DNA from: Cynocephalus volans
Taxonomy: Eukaryota; Chordata; Mammalia; Dermoptera; Cynocephalidae
Length of the DNA: 64,000 nt
Assembly (NCBI RefSeq): GCF_027409185.1
Contig: NC_084462.1
Coordinates: 27,441,577-27,505,576, forward strand
Direction of reading: 5' to 3'
Shown here piece after piece: positions 43,630-55,722 of this stretch (positions within the stretch are counted from its first letter, which is position 1; each line of letters opens with the position of its first letter). Both the position numbers and the translations under genes were made by a program. The notes beneath the pieces were generated by a model. That model made no database searches and was not told the origin of the DNA. It saw nothing but the letters and a program-made list of their open reading frames with translations.

Positions 43630-44945
43630 GCTTTTGTTTTTCCTGAAATTTCTAATTACCTTTTTCTTTTTATTGAGCTTTTTTGCCATTATCATATCCT
43701 TATCTTTTCTTAAGACTCTGTGGTACCATATAATCGATGAATCCCCTTCCTTCTCAGGGACCTCCTTCTTGGAAATCTCCCTATTTGTGAAACAGTCTGT
43801 TCAGATTGTTCTATGGGCTGATGCACAGCTGCCATTCTGGGACCTATCTCCTGGGTTGAATCCACTATTTCCTGTTCCCTTTTTCTTGGTTTACTTCCTT
43901 GTTCTGATATTTTCTAGTAACTTCTGAAAGTTGGATGTATAGGAAATAAATTGTCTGAATATATGTCCAACAAATGATTTTATTAGACCTTGACACTTGA
44001 TTAAAAATATATAGCTGGATATAGATTTTAGAATGGAACCTAAACCCCCCCCCACTTAAAAAAGTCTCCGCACTAGAAACTACCCCCTCACGCTTCCCCC
44101 CACTCAGAAGATATCCCCCCCTCGGAATTTGCCACCTCTTCAGACCTCCTCCTGCTAAGACCCTTTCACCTCCTCTGCTCAGACCCTGCTGTACAACTTC
44201 CCCACTCACGTCTCGCCCCTCCCCCTCAGGACTCACTTCCCACCCCTCCCCCAGGGCTCTCTCCCTCTTAGAACTTCTCATCAGCAACTCCAGGTGCTAG
44301 GTAAATGTCTGAGAACATACTTTCTTGGAGGGGAGTCATTTCTGAGAAATGTTTTTTCTTTCTGTCTGGAATCTTTTAATATCTCTTTATTCTTGATTCA
44401 TCTAAAATTTCACAGTAATGTGTCCAGGTACCCCCAGGTGCCCAAGTCCTTTAGATAGGCACCTTCCTTCTGGAGGCTTGAGCTCTTAAGAGCTCAGAAA
44501 TTCTTCTGTAATATTTCTTCTGTAAGAATTCTTCTGTAAAACACATTTTTCATTCATTTTCCCTGTTGTCTTGTCCTGAGACTCCTATTAGTTGGATATT
44601 AAACCTCCTGCATGTTGGATATTAGACTATCCTCCATGTCTCCTTAAAATTTTCTCTCTCCTCACCCCCTGAAATATATTTCATTTTCCTACTCTTTCAC
44701 TTTTATTCCAGCAATCAAATTTTTCAATTCCAAGAGCTCTTATCAGATTTCCCTTTTTCATAATATCCCACTTCCTCCCTTCTTTGTTTTGTGAAAAACA
44801 TCTCAGAGTTACACAGCTAAAGAGAATAGTGTCAAGGATTCCTTCATGTACGTAACATCCAGCTTTAACAATTTTCAACATAAAGCCAATGTTTTCATCT
44901 GTGACCCCACCCATTTTTTCCCTGTATAGGAGGAAAAAAACCAAA
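43630..44945 (-). repeat. Old LINE (L1-type) relic, antisense, interrupted by a C-rich minisatellite
   Basis: Text such as 'gatgcacagctgccattctgggacctatctcctgggttgaatcc', 'cctgagactcctattagttggatatta' and 'ttcaattccaagagctcttatcag' recurs in antisense mammalian L1 copies; a similar stretch is at 29600-30000. The segment 44815-44945 looks like an L1 3' UTR. Assignment is by style. Confidence 0.4.
44046..44276. repeat. Pyrimidine-rich degenerate minisatellite
   Basis: About 230 bp of C/T-rich sequence built from degenerate units of about 16-20 bp of the form 'ctcaga...ccccc' (for example near 44103, 44142, 44155 and 44178). It gives a glycine-rich shadow frame on the other strand. Confidence 0.6.
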
Positions 44946-46209
44946 CCTATTTTCTTCTATGCTCTTATTCACAACACTCAATATTTCTGGAACACCTCAT
45001 TTCTGACACCAGCCATGTGGAGGTTTTTCCTATACCAGCCAATTCTCCAACACTAGCTGGTTGTCCTACTATTCAGCTCAATTGTGACACTCTCTACCTG
45101 GAGTTAGTGCAGACCTCACAGGTTAAGGGTTCAGTCCCGAAGACTGGCCCCACTTCAGAGTCCAGTCATGGGTCCAGTTGGTCACTTGTGCTTCTTGCCA
45201 ACCAGCTATAAATCAGACGGTCCCACAACCCCCTCCTTGGGTTCTTTCATTTGCTGGAACGGCTCACAGAACTCAGTTACACATACTTATATTTAGCAGT
45301 TTATTATAAAGGATATTACAAAGGATACAGATGAACAGCCAGAGGAAGAAGTACCTAGGGCAAGGTATGTGGAGGGGTCTTGGAGCATCCAAGCCTTCAC
45401 TGGGCACGCGACCTTCCCAGTACCTCCTAACACTGTTCTTTTAGGTGCAGTGGTCACCCCTAATCCGCAGGAGTGCCTGAAACCCAGTGGATGCCTGAAA
45501 CCAAAGATAATTCTGAACTCTATAGTATTTTTTTCCTATACATGCGTACCAATGAGTAATTTATAAATTAGGTACACTAAAAGATTAACAGTAATAGCTT
45601 AATAATAAAATAGAACAATTATATCAGTATGCCAACATCACTATTCTTGTGCTTTGAGGCTATTATTAAGTAAAATAAGGGTGACATGAACACAAGCACT
45701 GTGACAGTCAGTCTGATAACCCAGCTAAGCTACTAAGTGACTAATGGGTGGGTGGCATGTACAGTGTGGGTATGCTGGACAAAGGGATGATTCACATCCC
45801 AGGCAGGCACAGCAGGACAGACATTTCATCACACTGCTCAGGAGAGCATGTAATTTCAAACTTATGAATTGTTTATTTCTGGAATTTTCCATTTAATATT
45901 TTTGGACCACAATTGCTGAAACCATGGAAATCAAAACTGCAGATGGGGGGTATTGCTGTACTTGTGGAGGCTTCCTTGTTTAGGCATAGTTGATTAATTT
46001 TTGGCCATTGTAATTAACTCAGCCTTCAGCCCCTCTCCCCTCCCTAATCACATGGTTGGTTTCCCCGGCAACCAGGCCCCATCCTGGTTATCCAGGAATC
46101 CCAGCCACCAGTCCTCTTATCACTTATCATTTCAGAGATTCTGAGAGCTTTAGGAACTGTGTGCCAGGAACGGAGGAGAAACCTAATATATATTTTTTAT
46201 TATGATATA
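44880..46209 (-). repeat. ERVL-type LTR (minus strand), split by a Tigger-like element
   Basis: The outer parts (44980-45448 and 45961-46209) read as an old ERVL-type LTR in reverse: 'tttattataaaggatattacaaaggatacagatgaacagccag', 'cagcccctctcccctccctaatcacatggttgg', 'ggaactgtgtgccaggaacgg'. On the minus strand a polypurine tract (plus-strand ccatcccctgg, 46212-46222) sits just before its start, marking it as the 3' LTR of the provirus to its right. Left end not exact. Confidence 0.55.
45449..45960 (+). mobile_element. Tigger/MER2-like non-autonomous DNA transposon
   Basis: The terminal inverted repeats are visible: left 'cagtggtcacccctaatccgcagg', right 'actgcagatggggggtattgctgta'. The interior has 'ggatgcctgaaaccaaagataattctgaac' and 'attaggtacactaaaagattaacag', typical of this family. 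It is inserted in the ERVL-type LTR. Confidence 0.75.
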
Positions 46210-48680
46210 GTCCATCCCCTGGTCTCTGGCCATGGACCCCTTAACAGTAAAATGGTACACAACTCAAAAGACACTGGTACATTAGTAGAATCCCATTTGG
46301 TCATTAAATATTAGCTCAATCTATCATCATAATTGTATGAAAATGCTCCCAGAGTAAGGCCACTCAGGTTTGTAGGCTTTCATTCAATCTTGTCAAGTTC
46401 CAAAATCAGGAGTGGTCTTGGCAAACATAGCTTTCAAGCATCTATAATTCAGCTTAAGAGACATTATCATTATCTCTTGCTCTGAGCCTCTTCCAAGGCG
46501 TTAATGTGATCTCTGTCATTATATAATTCACTTATTCATTCCTTTACACTCAGCTGCTGTTCTTCCTTCTCTTCATTTATACCCAACCATTTCTGCCTTT
46601 GGAAGGGGCATTAGATTCTGCCGCTGTGCTGGTCTAGGTTGTGCGCAGCAACTTAATGTAGCAAATACCTCTCCCTTAGTCCGCTCCCATTCAGATAGTC
46701 TAAGATTACATAGGTGCAGAACTAGAGGACTGTTCTTACCACCTGACAATATAACTGCATTAATTGTTAACCCTTACTTTGCCAGATGGGGTGAAGGCAC
46801 AACCCACCCCAGTAGGCCCTTAGGAATTCTGACATAAGGTTTAAAAACATATAGTTTCTCGCTTAGGAATCAGCCTTGCTTCCAGCACTTGGAGTTGCAG
46901 CCCTGGTCCTGTGATCACCTGCATCAGGTTGGTGGGGGCGGGCGGGGAGGTGAGGTGATGTAGGGAAGGAAGAAAAAAGTATAGTTGTTTATACCAGTGT
47001 ACACCTCCCTTAGCAAGAATTGCATAGTCATACCAGCACACTTCCCAAGACGCACCAGAAAAACAGAGGACTGTTTAGTGGGTACCCTACTTTAGTCCCA
47101 CTCATGTTGAGTGTGACCACACACTCTTGAGAGCATATAAGCCAGCCCTGCATGCTTTTAGCCCCCACCCCACCTCATCTTAGACAGTGTTTTAATTGCC
47201 TTTTCCACTTCTCTGTAGAACTGTTACTCTGAGGAGGATACTAGACTCAGCCCATCTCTGCATTTCAGTGCCCTCCCTGCCGTGTCCACTCATTTCATGG
47301 ACACAGGTGACCTCCTCAGACAAGCCCACAGGAACATCTCCTTGTTGATTCCAATCACCTTCTGAACCTGGAACGGAACTCTTCTGGTGGCTATTGACAT
47401 GTCCTATTTTAATGCACCCCCCACATTTCCCTAGTGAATGCGTAGAGCTATGCCCCACATGGGCACCTCTTTAATAGGCCTGATTTCCACTGCCCTCCTG
47501 CCCGACCATTTGGCCAGGCCATTGGCCACTGCCCATGAGTCAGCAAAAACCCAGATATAGGGGCTTTTACACCCTGTTCAGTTCTTCCTTCACTGCTAGG
47601 AAAAGAGCATGTGATTCAGTCCACTGGGCTGATTTGTTTTTACCTTCTTCGATCAGAGTAGTGGCCTTCCAGACATGTTGCCTGCTCACCTTGGAACTGC
47701 CATCTGCAAAGCAAGCAGCCCTTTGTCAGTGGAGAGCTGTGTGAAGGGCACTAGTGACAAAAGAATCCAGCAGCCTCTTACATGGTTCCAGAGTCTGTTC
47801 TAGGGGAAAAGAGGCTAGGTACTTTCTCCTTGGCATTCCTCTGGTGACACGATCCTATAAAAACCATTTAACTTCTTTATTCCAAAGTCCCAGTAGTCAT
47901 CACTGGGAGGCAACTAGAGTCTCTTGCCATAAGCCCGAGTCTCCCCCAAGCTCCACATTGGGGTATCTATCACACAGAAAATTTATTCCTACCAGCAGTC
48001 CAGCTTCTAGTCTACACTGTGTGGGTTCAGACAGTCTTATTGGTTCCTATTTAGGAAGTCCAATTAATGTTGCTTGAAGTGCAGGTTTATGATACCAGGT
48101 AGGAGAAATACTCCCCAAGTCAGTTACATGTCCATCCTTGTAATATAATCAGGAAAAAGAGATGCAGCCGTTTAACATAAAAGCAGTTCAGACATACCAG
48201 TTCTCCTACAAACTTTAACCTTAATTCCATCAACCCTTACATTCCTACCTGTAGCCTTCACTAGGATTTTATTAACAGGTTTTGATTTTACAATATAGTA
48301 CCAGGTAGAGGAAGTATTCCCCAGCCAGACATAATATCCATTCCCATAAAACATCCAGGTAAAGGAGACACAGCTCTTTACATAAAGCCTGTTTAAAGAG
48401 TTCAACTTTCATAATCCAAAGTATATTTCTTAAGTCACAATCCTACACCCCTAGCATTATTGGATTAATTTAATGCAAATCTCATTAATTTTTTAATTAT
48501 TATTTTTTAAAATCTCAGTAATCTTATCACTTCACAAGTACTTCCCTAGGTATCTCTAGGAAAGATAAGAACCATTCTTGCACATTTTCTGTTCCCTGAA
48601 ATGTTTCTTTTTCTATTTATTTGCTTTGACTTCTCTTTTCCGTGTTGTAGGCTTTCCACAAATGCTTGCTGTTTGTTAGT
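46210..48680 (-). pseudogene. Decayed ERVL-like provirus internal region (pol relics)
   Basis: On the minus strand, short open pieces resemble retroviral pol: an RNase H-like segment near 47560-47440 and the join of RNase H to the integrase zinc-binding domain in the open frame 47458-47192. Stops and frameshifts break it throughout and no full ORF remains. The order RNase H, integrase, polypurine tract and LTR, read right to left, is consistent with a minus-strand provirus. Its reverse transcriptase part and 5' LTR are not seen; the second ERV begins where they would be expected. Confidence 0.5.
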
Positions 48681-49304
48681 TGCCGTTTCATTTTTAAGAA
48701 TGAAACGGTAGAAAAACCGACCAGGAGCTCTGTAAACCTGGTCAGGGCTTCTCCACAGACTCTCCTTAAGGCTGAGCAGGTAGGAGCCAACCAAAATGCT
48801 TTGGGGTCCTTACATACCCGAAGGAATGGGCTTTGTGTTGAGTACTGTAGAGCTAGGGCTGGGTCTGCAGCTCACAGACCCCTTAAGCCCATTGTCCAGA
48901 CTGGGTCACAAACCCTTCACACGCAGGTTACAAGCTAGGTAACTGGAAAAAGGTCCTTGGAGCTGTGGTTGAAGGAATAGTAAGATTTATTCAGCACACA
49001 CATGTCTACAAGCTAGGCAGTCCAAAGAGAAAACTCAGAAACTCAACTGCTACTGGCAAAATCCAAAGAAAACTGAGCAGCTACCAGCAAAGTAAACATG
49101 CTCTATTTTTAGACGCAAGCTCTCTGCTGGCCACCAGCTGCTTCACAAACTCAAGGACACACAATAGCAGCAACAAACTGAAAAGATACATGGGCGTACA
49201 TGTGTACTAAGTCCACCTACATGCAACTTGTTTACAAAGAATGTGCTGCACCACCCCCAAGCAGACCTGAGGCAAAGGGGCCTGATTAAACTATTTTCCT
49301 CACA
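48680..49304 (-). repeat. 3' LTR of the second ERV (minus strand)
   Basis: On the minus strand it starts TGTGAGGAAAATAG at 49304, just after a polypurine tract (plus-strand ataccccttcag, 49308-49319), so it is a 3' LTR. An AATAAA signal (plus-strand tttatt near 48985) lies inside. The segment 48860-48965 matches 52880-53050 in opposite orientation. A perfect 10-bp-arm inverted repeat lies at 48684-48709. The left end is approximate. Confidence 0.65.
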
Positions 49305-52300
49305 ATTATACCCCTTCAGTGTCCCTCACCATACAATTTACACGTTCAGAATCTTCCACGATGTTCTTTTAGTGAGGATACATTTACATAACCTATTGTC
49401 TCTTCAATATGCCTTAAGGCTTATAGTTCTGTCCTTTTAACTGTTCGCTGCATATGTCCAGTAAGTAGTCATCATTGGTGTGATTTTCCATGGGAATCCT
49501 GTAGTCATACTGATGGGCAGTTCAGTGCATATTCAGTAGGCCGACACATTGATCACATGACTGGTGCAGTGCCTGCAGCTAGAACACTATGAGCGAAAAG
49601 ATAGAAGGGTTATTGATACCATAGGGGAAGTTCTCGCCCCTCTGGTAAGGTACATGCCAGTGTGCCATCCTGAGAAAGGATGGTTGCAGGAATACGTATC
49701 TTACCTGGCTTATGATACCACACTTTATCCGCTAACACTTTTGGATCTGTACATTCTACATGTAACAGCATAGGGAACTCATAATTGGCCATAAAGATAA
49801 TATAAATGTGCCCTTTGGAATAGAGCATTTATCTGTTCCAGGCCATGTTACCTTTATTCAAGGAAGTCAGGTATTTGTCACCCAAGGTGAAACTTCCCAG
49901 TCTTCCTCTAATCTTTTTCCCCACGTCCCTATTAAACCTACCTAGCGTATATGGGGGAATTTTATTCTCCAAGGCCATTCCCGTTGTACTGTCTGTCCCT
50001 GTTGCAAACAGGTTGGTGCCAGTAAGAGAATATTTCCATTCTTGCCATATCCTAGCTTCAAAAGCTTATCTTTAGTGGTGACTTGCAGCTGTATAGGTGC
50101 TGCAGCCCTATGCAACAGAGCTTCCACTGGAGAGGGCCCGCCCTTGTGGGGTCTCTCATTTAGAATCCTGACTGTCAGCCATAACCGCTATGTCCATGCC
50201 TTCAGGGTGGGGATTGGGTAGACAGCCTTAGTCCCTTTTTAAAAAGACCATTGTGCCGTTCAATCATTCCTGCTGCCTGGGGATGATATGGCACATGTAA
50301 CCTCCACTGAATAGACAACTGGGAGGCCCACCTCTAAACCCCATGTCCAGTAAAGTGGGTTCCATCATCACTCTCTATGACTACAGGTCGGCCATGCATA
50401 GCCATAAGGCTGTTCAATGCTTTCATGGTGTTTACCTGGTCTGGGGCCTTACAAGGCCATACAAACAGAAGACCAGTAGCCGTATCAACAGCTGTGAAGA
50501 TGTATCTGAAATTCTCCGACCTTGGCAGTGGTCTGACAAAGTCCACTTGCCATCAAGTCAGGGACACCCTTGCTGGAGTTATTTGCCCATCTGTATGGGG
50601 CATTTGCCGAGGGTGTGGACTTTCTTGAGCACATACTGGACAAGCATGACAAGCATTCACTACCTCTTCCCATTTTATAGGCAGGGCCCATCTTTGAGCC
50701 TCCATCCACATGGTTTTGCTGCCAGCATGCTGCATTCATTGATGTAACCACTGGGCTACATCAGTAGCTGTAGCTCTCTCGAGCCATCGGCTTCATCATT
50801 TCCTGGACTGGCTAGGGGGACTTGTCCTGTGACATGAAAAAGGGTTACTTCTTTCTCATGTCCAATTCCCATAACTCTTGCCACATGGCTTGTCCCCACA
50901 GGGGTTGGTGGCCTACCATCCACCATTGATACTTCCAAAGAAATCCAAAGGGTTAAACCTTTGTACACAGCCCAGCTGTCAGTACAGATGGTTAATGGCC
51001 CAGGCTCATTTTTCATCACCATCCATACTGCTCTCAATTCTACCCATTGACTGCTTTGCCCTGTGCCATTTTTCATACCACATGGTATCCGTTAAGGGCT
51101 GGACAGCAATACCTGTCTACGATACTGAAGGTCCCATGCTAGAGCCATCTGTATACCAAACTTGCTCTGTGATAGGTCCCTGTCCGTCATGGAAAGGTGT
51201 AGCCTCTACCTTCATGGGTAACAGTTGTGTCAGTTTCCTCCACAACCTCTACTGGGCCTAGCACAGCTTGCAGCTCTTTGGACAGAGGACTCATTGACAC
51301 AGTGCTCCTTTGTTCTGTATATGCTCCCCACTTAGACAAAGTGGGAGTCTGAGCTACACCCGTTTTAGGGTTGGTTGCCCATGTGCACAGCCAACCTATT
51401 GTGGGGTATGTCATCTTTACAAGGACTTTGGCAGTTCCTGTGATACCTTCAGTGGCTATCAAGGCAAAATACACAGCTGCTAACTGCTTTTCTATTAGGG
51501 TATAACACACTTCAGCACCCTTCCAGAGCTGAGACCAGAATCCTACAGGTGTGCAGAATCAGTCCTGTCTCTGCCACAAACCCCATCCTAACCTGTCCTG
51601 GGTTATATGTATGTCTAACAAACAGCTTAGTGGGGTCCACCACTTGTAAAACCTATACTTGCTGTATTGCCCGTTTTGTAACCCAATAAGCTTGTTTAAC
51701 TTCCTCAGTCCAGTCCCAGAGGGCTCCTTTGTCAATGCATATAGTGGACATGACATTTGGGCCATATGGGGTACAAAAGCTCTCCAATACCCCAAAAGTC
51801 CCAAATATGTCTATAGCTGAGCTACCGTTGTGGGTGAAGGGTATGCCTGTATCTTTTCTATAGTAGCTTCTGGGATGACCCTCATCTTAACCAACTAGAC
51901 CACTCCCAGGATTTTGACTGACAGCCCAGGTCCTTGCACTTTGTCTGTGTTCACGGCCCACCCATATTGTTCCAAATGACTTAACAGCATTGGAGCTGCC
52001 TGGGTTACATCTGCAAGAGAATCAGAGGTTAGTAACACTTCATCAATGTAGTGAAACATTGTAACCGTGCTGGCCTTAGTCCACCTGGCTAAGTCCCCAG
52101 CCTCTAAGCCATGACAGATTGTTGGGCTATGCAGATAACCTTGGGGCAATACTTGAAAGGTCCACTGTCTTCCTTCCCAGCCGAAGGCAAACTGATCTGG
52201 CTATCAGCCAAGATTGGAATAGAAAAAAAAGCATTTGCAAGGTCCAGTACATAATGATAAGTTCACAGCTCAGTCGTCAGCTGATCCATCAAGTAGTGAA

Positions 52301-52560
52301 CTGAAGGCACAGCTGCATGCAAAGGAGGCACTACTTTGTTTAGTTCTCGATAGTCTACAGTCATTCTCCAGGTATCATCAGGCTTTTTCACTGGCCATAC
52401 GGAGCATTAAATGGGCTATGAGCTGGACAAATAATGCCAACTTCCTCTTGTTCCAATATAGTGCCACTTATGTCTGCATGGCCTCCAGTAGGCAATATTG
52501 CTTTACATTAACTACACATCTTGGCTTCTCTGCTTTCCATACTTAAGAGAAGCTGGAGCC
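49305..52560 (-). pseudogene. Decayed class III-like endogenous retrovirus pol (RT, RNase H, integrase relics)
   Basis: Read right to left on the minus strand: reverse transcriptase remains at about 52520-51560, with the catalytic YxDD box altered to YIDE at 52050-52039; RNase H remains at about 51510-50760; and integrase remains at about 50750-50150, with a zinc-binding-like HACPVC piece and the first acidic residues of the DDE core in the frame 50546-50334. Many stops and frameshifts separate these pieces. No gag or env was recognised. The style of RT and integrase suggests a class III (ERVL/HERV-S-like) element, a tentative call. It is non-functional. Confidence 0.7.
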
Positions 52561-52691
52561 TTTGGGCTATAGAATTAAGAGGATTGAGCCATGTTGCTTG
52601 GCCAGCCTTTCCGAAGAAGTATCTCAACCAGACCCAGACCCAGCCCAGCAGTTGGCCCAGTTGGCAGGATTACGACCCTGAAGGGGTGGAT

Positions 52692-53050
52692 TGTTGGGAA
52701 AATGGAATAGTTTAATAAGGCCCCCTTGCCCACCTGTCCAGTTGGGGGTGGTACGGTACATTCTTTGTAAGCAAATTGCGTGTGTGGGGGTGGAGTTAGT
52801 GCGCATGCACGGTGCCGCGATCTTGGCTGGTGTCTGCCTCAGGTGTCCACCTACACGGCCATGTTCTAAAAGCTATGGCTCCAAGGACCAGTTTGCCAGT
52901 TACCTAGCTCATAGACCTGCATGCGAGGGGGCTGGTGATCCAGCCTGGTGTGTGAGGGGTCTGGGGACTCAGCCTGGCATGTGAAGGGTTTATGACCCAG
53001 TTTGGACAATGGGCTTGAGGGGTCTGTGAGCTCCAGACCCAGCCCTAGTT
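52692..53050 (+). repeat. Second LTR copy of the same ERV group, in inverted orientation
   Basis: It starts TGTTGGGAAAATGG right after a polypurine tract (gaaggggtggat, 52679-52690), so by its own signals it is a plus-strand 3' LTR, facing away from the minus-strand pol on its left. It ends with 'ggacaatgggcttgaggggtctgtgagctccagacccagcccta', which matches the minus-strand LTR at 48840-48900 in reverse complement. The middle differs between the two LTRs, so they may belong to related subfamilies. Confidence 0.65.
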
Positions 53051-54967
53051 TAACAACTGCTGTAATCATGTAGCTTTACACAAACTTTTTTAAAAATATG
53101 TTTTCTGGGAAGTCAAAGCAACTCCCAGGAGGCCCAGGTGGAAATAAAGGCCAGTCTGTGTAGAGCACACTCCTCCTATTAGTTGAGATTCTGGAATTTA
53201 GTCCTGGTTCACAGTTGGCCTGAAGCAAGCGCAGGAGCAGCAAGCCCACAGAGCCTCATGCTAGCACTGAGGCCAGAGGAGGCCTCTGGGGCCAGGGGTT
53301 CCCTTGTTCCAAAATAACCTTCCTATGTCCCGGCCATACTGAGCAGTTCCCAGGAAACCCCAGGAGCGGATCATTGTCTTTCACAGTATGTGACGGATCT
53401 AGACAGGGAATCTATTTGACCCCCTTCTTCCCAAAGAGATTAATAAGAAACTCTCAAACCTAGTCTATAATTGAGTCTATAAAGATACTTTATGCAACCA
53501 GTTAGACTCGTCTGAGTCCTGAACTAACAATAGCTTGTTTAAATATGTTTTTGTAATTTTATACATTACTAATTATTCTGTATTTCTTTCCCCACATCTG
53601 CACCTTTCTTTTTCCTCAAAATGGAGTTGAAATTTCTGCAGGGCAGCTGTGCCAGGTGGGCATTCTCTTGTTGTCAGATGAGGGCCATGCCATTTTCCAG
53701 GCAAACTGTTAGACATATTCCTTGATCTTCTGGATATCTGTGAAATGCCTTTTCTCCCAGCTCAGGAGGTGTCACTGAAGTCATCCCTTTGTTGTGTGAC
53801 TATAAATACCCTCACTTAGGTTGGTATCATGCCCCTTCCTGGTAAAGCATTTCCCCTGGTAGAGTTTCTTTGGCCCCTTCATTTCTTTCCACATCCTTTC
53901 TTGGCAGCTGAAACCTGCTTCTTACTGAGATTTACTGTAGTGGATTCTGTGTTCTTTGTGGGTAAAGTATCAGTGAGGGCTACTTAGTTAAACTTCAGGA
54001 GATAACTAGGTTCCTTTTTCTGATGTTCAAAATGAGCAATCATGGGAGAGTTCTTTATGATTCATTATGGAGTTGAAAAATGAGAAGTTTGGATTCTCAG
54101 TTTTAGCACTCTTGCTGTGGTGTTAGCCAAGGCATTTCACCTCTCTGGGCCTCTGTTTCATTGTCTGTAGAATGAAGCAACAGATCTTTAAGGCCACTTG
54201 TACCTTTTTAGCTTGTGCTTCATTAAGACCATCAGATGTTGGCTTAGTCTGTTTTTAATTTTTGAGTTCGTTATTAGGTGCATAAGCATATGTAATCCTA
54301 AATCCTACTTTGGAAAAATAAGTATACAGGCAAATAGCAAAAGAAATGAGCCTAAGCAATAGGGGATTAACATCAAGTGTCCTCCTCCCCTCTGTCTGAG
54401 GGTGAGGAGGAGGAGTCCCCGCCTAGCGTTCCTGACGCCCCAAGGTCTGTGAGGGGCCCCAAGGTCTGTGAGGGTGTCGTCGTGTCCTCATGACCTTCTG
54501 TTGCAGCTACTATTGACTTTTACTTTTGATGCTCCCCTCTACCGCAGAGCAGTCATGGAGCCAGGATGAAGCTGAGAGGAACAGGGATGAGCCTAAAGTT
54601 TTAAGAACCCAGAGAAGGGTTTTCAAATCTAGTAGATAAAGGGAGTAAAGAGCCATGAGCAAAACTCCTCTGTGGCACAGAGGACAGTTGTGTGCTCACA
54701 CGGTGAGAGGGACGCAGTCTTCCCTGCTGTTGTGACAGCATCCGCAGCGGTCAATGTCAGCACTGCGGTGTGTGCAGCGCAGGCACTGAGAGGCAGGCTG
54801 CAGGAGCAGGCCTTTGCCCTGCGGTTCTGTGTGGCTTTCTCATGCCGTGGGGCTTCAGTTTTGGGGGAGCTGAATGTGATGGCCGTGAATGTGAGCAGAT
54901 CCCTCAGTGTCAGTTTCCTATTGCTTCTGTAAGAAATGGCCCATAGAGGCTGCCTGCATTCCTCGGT
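53051..54967. other. Mostly unique spacer with a MIR fragment
   Basis: A MIR fragment lies at about 54070-54190 ('tagccaaggcatttcacctctctgggcctctgtttcattgtctgtagaatg'). A 19-20 bp tandem duplication (ccccaaggtctgtgagggg / ccccaaggtctgtgagggt) is at about 54438-54475. No gene is recognised. Confidence 0.5.
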
Positions 54968-55352
54968 GTATTAGTCTTTCTGTTGCTATAACGGAACACC
55001 TGAAACTGGGTAATTTAAAAGAAGAGAAGTTTATTTCTCTCATGATTCTGGGACAGCTGCATCTGACGTAGGCCTCAGGCTGCTTCTACTCTTGTGGTGG
55101 AAAGCAGCAGACAGCCAGCAGGTACAAGATCACATGGCGAGAGGGGGAGAGAGAGAGGAAGGGAGGTGCCAGGGCCCTTTAAACAACCAGCTCTCACAGG
55201 AACTGATAGAGCGAGAACTCACTCACCCCACAGGGCACTAATCTGTTCATGAGGGATCTACCCCCATGACCCAAACAGTTCTCCACACTGCCACATTAGG
55301 GATCAAATTTCAGCATGAGCTTTGTGGGGACAACATACCCAAACTCTGTCAC
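54968..55352 (-). repeat. MST/THE1-type MaLR LTR, minus strand
   Basis: Full-length reverse-orientation copy: starts 'tgtattagtctttctgttgctataacgg', includes 'actgggtaatttaaaagaagagaag' and 'ctacccccatgacccaaac', and ends 'gatcaaatttcagcatgagctttgtggggacaac'. An MLT1-type minus-strand fragment follows at 55540-55722. Confidence 0.8.
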
Positions 55353-55722
55353 TTGGCTAGTGGCCCCGTCCTCCATCTTCAAAGACAATAGCATAACATC
55401 TTCTAGTCTCTGTCTCTGACTTTCAATCTCTTTGTCTCTGTGTCAGTCTCAATCTGTCTCAGTCTCTGTCCTTTAGACTATTTCAATCCCTCTGTCCCCT
55501 CTGCTTCCGTCACAGTGTCTCCTCTTTCTCTGATACTCCTGCCTCCCTCTTTAAGGATCTTTCTGTTTAAAGAAATAATCCAGGATGATTTGCCATCTCA
55601 AAATTTTAATTTAATCACAATGTCCCTTCTGCCATGTGTGGTAACGTATTCACAGGTTCTGAAAATTAGGACAAGGACATCTTTGGGGGGCATTATCCTG
55701 TCTATCATACCCTCATATATCA

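Noticed and set aside
49842-52546. Plus-strand open frames across the ERV
   Set aside because: Antisense shadows of the minus-strand pol relics.
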